Assembly (NCBI GenBank): GCA_965120355.1
Contig: CBCPMX010000189.1
Location: 1-15,851, forward strand
Direction of reading: 5' to 3'
Length of the DNA stretch: 15,851 nucleotides
Origin: CBCPMX01 sp965120355
GTDB lineage: Bacteria; Bacillota; Clostridia; Oscillospirales; Oscillospiraceae
Shown here: in pieces, positions 10,837 through 15,851 of the stretch
Numbering within the stretch: the first letter of the stretch is position 1
Layout of the letters: each line of letters begins with the position of its first letter
Notes under the pieces: generated by a model
Told to the model about the DNA's origin: nothing
Database searches by the model: none
The model's input: the letters and a program-made list of their open reading frames with translations, nothing else
Made by a program: the position numbers and the translations under genes

Positions 10837-10852
10837 GCAGGCAGCTGCCTGC
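10837..10852. repeat. Perfect 16-base palindrome after rpsL
   Basis: GCAGGCAGCTGCCTGC is an exact palindrome starting 17 bases after the rpsL stop. It can form a short RNA hairpin but has no T-tract, so it is not a normal terminator. It is the first of several structures in the rpsL-rpsG spacer. Confidence 0.55.
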
Positions 10853-10861
10853 ACCTGAATT

Positions 10862-10896
10862 GCATTGTGCGCCAACAGCGCAAGGCAATGCCTTGC
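10862..10896 (+). other. Two mutually exclusive RNA hairpins in the rpsL-rpsG spacer
   Basis: Hairpin A pairs GCATTGTGCGC (10862-10872) with GCGCA plus CAATGC (10878-10882 and 10886-10891), with a 3-base AGG bulge. Hairpin B pairs GCAAGG (10880-10885) with CCTTGC (10891-10896). They share bases, so only one can form at a time, the layout expected of a regulatory switch such as S7 autoregulation. Downstream the RNA can also form an 11-bp AU-rich stem (10907-10917 with 10929-10939), a CCTCTG/CAGAGG stem (10942-10963) and a GGCT-GAGA-AGCC tetraloop hairpin (10962-10973). Confidence 0.45.
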
Positions 10897-10920
10897 CAAG
10901 GGCGTTTATCTATATATATT
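10893..10920 (+). promoter_or_regulatory. Possible internal promoter before rpsG
   Basis: TTGCCA (10893-10898), a 16-base spacer and TATATT (10915-10920) would start transcription near 10927, about 90 bases before rpsG. The AT-rich run around the -10 makes chance matches easy, so this is only a candidate. Confidence 0.4.
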
Positions 10921-11015
10921 GTGTCACAGTATGTAGATAGACCTCTGGCAGGCACCACAGAGGCTGAGAAGCCGATGAGTACCTATGAAATCATTTTATG
11001 AAGGAGGGAAGCGAA

Positions 11016-11486
11016 GTGCCCAGAAGAGGTAATGTCCCCAAGAGAGAAATTCTCCCGGATCCTATCTACAATTCCGTTCTGGTTACAAAGCTGATCAACA
11101 GCATCATGCTCGACGGCAAGAAGGGCGTGGCGCAGAAGGTCGTCTACGGTGCGTTTGAGATCGTAGAAAATAAGACCGGCAAGAGCGGCCTGGAGGCCTT
11201 CCAGCAGGCTCTGGAAAATATTATGCCGTCCCTGGAGGTCAAGGCCCGCCGTGTGGGCGGCGCCACCTATCAGGTGCCCATTGAGGTGCGTCCCGAGCGG
11301 CGGCAGACCCTGGGTCTGCGCTGGCTGACCACCTATGCCCGCAACCGCAGCGAGAAGACCATGAAAGAGCGCCTGGCCGGCGAAATCATGGACGCCTGCA
11401 ACAACACCGGCTCCGCTGTGAAGAAGCGCGAAGATACCCACAAGATGGCCGAGGCCAACAAGGCCTTTTCTCACTACCGTTGGTAA
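11016..11486 (+). CDS. rpsG: 30S ribosomal protein S7
   Basis: This 156-residue protein nucleates the 30S head by binding the 3' major domain of 16S rRNA. The sequence PRRGNVPKREILPDPIY at the start, LINSIMLDGKKGVAQKVVYGAF and RWLTTYARNRSEKTM are typical, and the end AFSHYRW is the standard C-terminus. I chose the GTG at 11016: it gives the exact family length and has AAGGAGGG (11001-11008) seven bases upstream. An in-frame ATG at 10998 would swallow the ribosome site and add six residues no homologue should have. In E. coli S7 represses its operon by binding the rpsL-rpsG spacer; the structured spacer here could serve the same purpose, which is inference. fusA follows after 15 bases. Confidence 0.97.
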   Translation: MPRRGNVPKREILPDPIYNSVLVTKLINSIMLDGKKGVAQKVVYGAFEIVENKTGKSGLEAFQQALENIMPSLEVKARRVGGATYQVPIEVRPERRQTLGLRWLTTYARNRSEKTMKERLAGEIMDACNNTGSAVKKREDTHKMAEANKAFSHYRW

Positions 11487-11501
11487 AAAAGGAGTTCATG
11501 T

Positions 11502-13580
<2,079 letters not shown>

Positions 13581-13617
13581 ACCCCCTTGTACTGCCTGCG
13601 AAAATCCAAAATTCCAC

Positions 13618-13646
13618 TTGCGAATAGAGCCAAAATGATGTATGAT
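13618..13646 (+). promoter_or_regulatory. Separate promoter of tuf
   Basis: TTGCGA (13618-13623), a 17-base spacer and TATGAT (13641-13646) lie between fusA and tuf. The start is predicted near 13653, about 46 bases before the tuf ATG. A second promoter for tuf fits the need for more EF-Tu than EF-G. Confidence 0.8.
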
Positions 13647-13663
13647 AGGGGTACCTTTCATAC
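13640..13663. repeat. Imperfect inverted repeat over the tuf -10 box
   Basis: GTATGA (13640-13645) and TCATAC (13658-13663) are exact reverse complements, and inside them AGG-GGTA-CCT adds three more pairs after a T/T mismatch. The repeat spans the -10 and the expected transcription start, so it would act as DNA rather than RNA. Its sequence differs from the repeat over the operon promoter. Confidence 0.4.
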
Positions 13664-13698
13664 GGAAGATAATTTGAATTTTAAGGAGGATACTTCCA

Positions 13699-14904
<1,206 letters not shown>

Positions 14905-14916
14905 GCATTTTCAATC

Positions 14917-14952
14917 ACAATGGAGCAGCAGCTGCTGCTCCATTGTTTTTTT
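14917..14952 (+). terminator. Strong intrinsic terminator of the str operon
   Basis: A perfect palindrome (14917-14946) whose left arm starts ACAATGGAGCAGCAG is followed by a run of T residues to 14952. It lies 12 bases after the tuf stop. Stem and T-tract are ideal, so most transcription should end here. Confidence 0.95.
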
Positions 14953-14969
14953 CACTGGAGGTATTGCAG

Positions 14970-15452
14970 ATGGCTGAAAAGCAGCTGTATCGGCTGGAAG
15001 AGGTCGTAGACCCTGCCGCAAAAACGTCCATCTGCGCAGAGGTGCTTTCTGATCTGCCAGACTGGTTCGGCGTCCCGGAGAGTACGGCGGCGTATGTGCG
15101 CGGCTGCGCAGAGTATCCGTTTTGGGCGGCGTATGACGGCAGCAGCGCCGTAGGCTTTGTGGTTCTGCGGCAGACGGGAAACAAAACGGCGGAGATTTGG
15201 GTCATGGGCGTGAAGCGGGCGTATCACCGCGCTGGGCTGGGACGGAAGCTGTTTTCGCAGCTTTTTACCTATGCCGCAGCCCATGGCTATGCTTTTTTGC
15301 AGGTCAAAACCGTGCGGGAAGGCTGCTATGACAGCTATGACCGGACAAATCAGTTTTATAAAAGCTTGGGATTTGTCGAGTTTGAGTGTTTTCCAACGCT
15401 GTGGGATGAGAAAAATCCATGCCAAATTCTGATTATGGATGTCAAGCCATAG
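14970..15452 (+). CDS. GNAT-family N-acetyltransferase
   Basis: This 160-residue protein is a single GNAT domain: LPDWFGVPESTAAYV (29-43), PFWAAYDGSSAVGFVVL (50-66), strand beta-4 plus the acetyl-CoA loop in VMGVKRAYHRAGLGRKL (78-94, the R-x-x-G-x-G type loop), and TNQFYKSLGF (126-135). It is closest to a Firmicutes subgroup often found beside unrelated housekeeping genes; the substrate is unknown. The ATG at 14970 has GGAGGT seven bases upstream; an upstream in-frame ATG at 14943 lies inside the tuf terminator. Only 17 bases separate the terminator's T-tract from the ATG, with no room for a separate promoter, so expression probably depends on read-through from tuf. The gene ends at its own terminator. 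Confidence 0.88.
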   Translation: MAEKQLYRLEEVVDPAAKTSICAEVLSDLPDWFGVPESTAAYVRGCAEYPFWAAYDGSSAVGFVVLRQTGNKTAEIWVMGVKRAYHRAGLGRKLFSQLFTYAAAHGYAFLQVKTVREGCYDSYDRTNQFYKSLGFVEFECFPTLWDEKNPCQILIMDVKP

Positions 15453-15495
15453 GGAACAACCCTGACCGGTTCTCTTATTTTTTGCAGACAAAGAA

Positions 15496-15540
15496 GGCTG
15501 CGCGTGTTCCGGATTTGTTCGGAATGTGCGCGGCCTTTTT
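15496..15540 (+). terminator. Intrinsic terminator after the acetyltransferase
   Basis: Arms 15496-15511 and 15520-15535 form a 16-bp stem (four G-U pairs, no mismatch) with an 8-base loop, followed by five T residues. It lies about 45 bases after the stop at 15452. An A-rich run precedes the stem, so it might also work from the other side. Confidence 0.85.
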
Positions 15541-15588
15541 CTACGGATACCGATCCGCAAATCTGATACGTTGTACTGCCTCCCATGA

Positions 15589-15646
15589 GCCGCCGGCGGC
15601 GGCTTTAGGGCTATAGAATCGCTTGAGAGCGATTCACGCCGGCGGC
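15589..15646. repeat. Nested GC-rich inverted repeat, REP-like
   Basis: Outer arms GCCGCCGGCG (15589-15598) and CGCCGGCGGC (15637-15646) are perfect reverse complements. Inside them lies a second perfect stem, GAATCGCT (15616-15623) with AGCGATTC (15628-15635) and a TGAG loop. The left outer arm is also part of a 12-base palindrome, GCCGCCGGCGGC. No T-tract follows. The form resembles the palindromic intergenic repeats of many genomes; being present once here, its copy number cannot be judged. Confidence 0.5.
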
Positions 15647-15851
15647 ACCATTTCTTTGTCACAGGTCTGTACGGTCTTTCCGAAACCGGGCGGCAAAAGG
15701 GGGGGTACAGCGCCCTCGTGCGGCATTGCTGGCACCCGGTACAACGCAGCTGGCGGCAAATTTAGCGGCCCAACAGTCGCGGCGGGGCGGCGGCAGCCGT
15801 GCCACGGGCCGAACGCACAAAAACGGGACGGCAGAGACTGCCAGGTTTGGC
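15647..15851. other. GC-rich sequence without a recognisable gene
   Basis: I find no credible coding frame, RNA gene or promoter in the last 205 bases. There is a run of seven G residues near 15700 and a short GGCAG-AGA-CTGCC hairpin (15830-15842). On the minus strand this hairpin is followed after 6 bases by five T residues, so it might end a minus-strand gene lying beyond the window. That is a weak guess. Confidence 0.25.

Noticed and set aside
10841..10996. Small gene between rpsL and rpsG
   Set aside because: No frame has a credible start with a ribosome site; the region is better explained as structured RNA.
10998..11015. ATG start for rpsG six codons upstream
   Set aside because: It contains the AAGGAGGG ribosome site; the GTG at 11016 gives the exact conserved S7 N-terminus.

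Overview
The window looks like the chromosome of a GC-rich Firmicute of class Clostridia, probably the Oscillospiraceae (Flavonifractor/Lawsonibacter/Oscillibacter-like). This is inferred from the protein variants, the strong AGGAGG ribosome sites, the sigma-A promoters with TGTGn extended -10 elements, and the str-operon gene order. There is no tRNA, rRNA, CRISPR array, insertion sequence, prophage gene or other clear sign of transfer. Most of the window is core genome, and the less ordinary signals lie in the intergenic regions.

Left part (1-5400), small accessory genes around one transporter: a possible 3' end of an upstream gene; a GNAT acetyltransferase (83-736, +); a hairpin shared by convergent genes; and a Ca2+-type P-type ATPase (820-3450, -). 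The ATPase has a textbook promoter and a leader matching the yybP-ykoY (Mn2+-sensing) riboswitch, so it is probably a manganese or manganese/calcium exporter. A roughly 730-base non-coding stretch follows, holding an AT-rich repeat, a large hairpin and a promoter with a long leader. It leads to an Asp/Glu-racemase-family gene (4187-4840, +), which converges on a second GNAT gene (4874-5356, -).

Middle part (5400-9940): carB, the large subunit of carbamoyl-phosphate synthase (5631-8849), has its own promoter and no carA beside it. Next comes a probable two-gene unit: a small two-helix membrane protein of unknown function (9007-9465) and an ASCH-domain protein (9491-9937). In front of it are three 6-mers of TTCACA type at exact 11-base spacing, which resembles a PhoB/PhoP-family response-regulator site.

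Right part (9940-14952), the str operon: L7Ae-like protein (TTG start), rpsL, rpsG (GTG start), fusA and tuf. It starts from its own strong promoter with A-tracts upstream, not from rpoBC, and a perfect inverted repeat covers the -10 box. The rpsL-rpsG spacer is long (196 bases) and highly structured, and tuf has a second promoter and a strong terminator. A third GNAT gene (14970-15452) begins 17 bases after that terminator's T-tract and ends at its own terminator. The last 311 bases hold a nested GC-rich inverted repeat and no recognisable gene.

I found no convincing wholly new system. The best leads are regulatory: the Mn riboswitch on a 'calcium' ATPase, the TTCACA triplet upstream of an unknown membrane protein, the palindromes over the str-operon promoters, and the rpsL-rpsG spacer.
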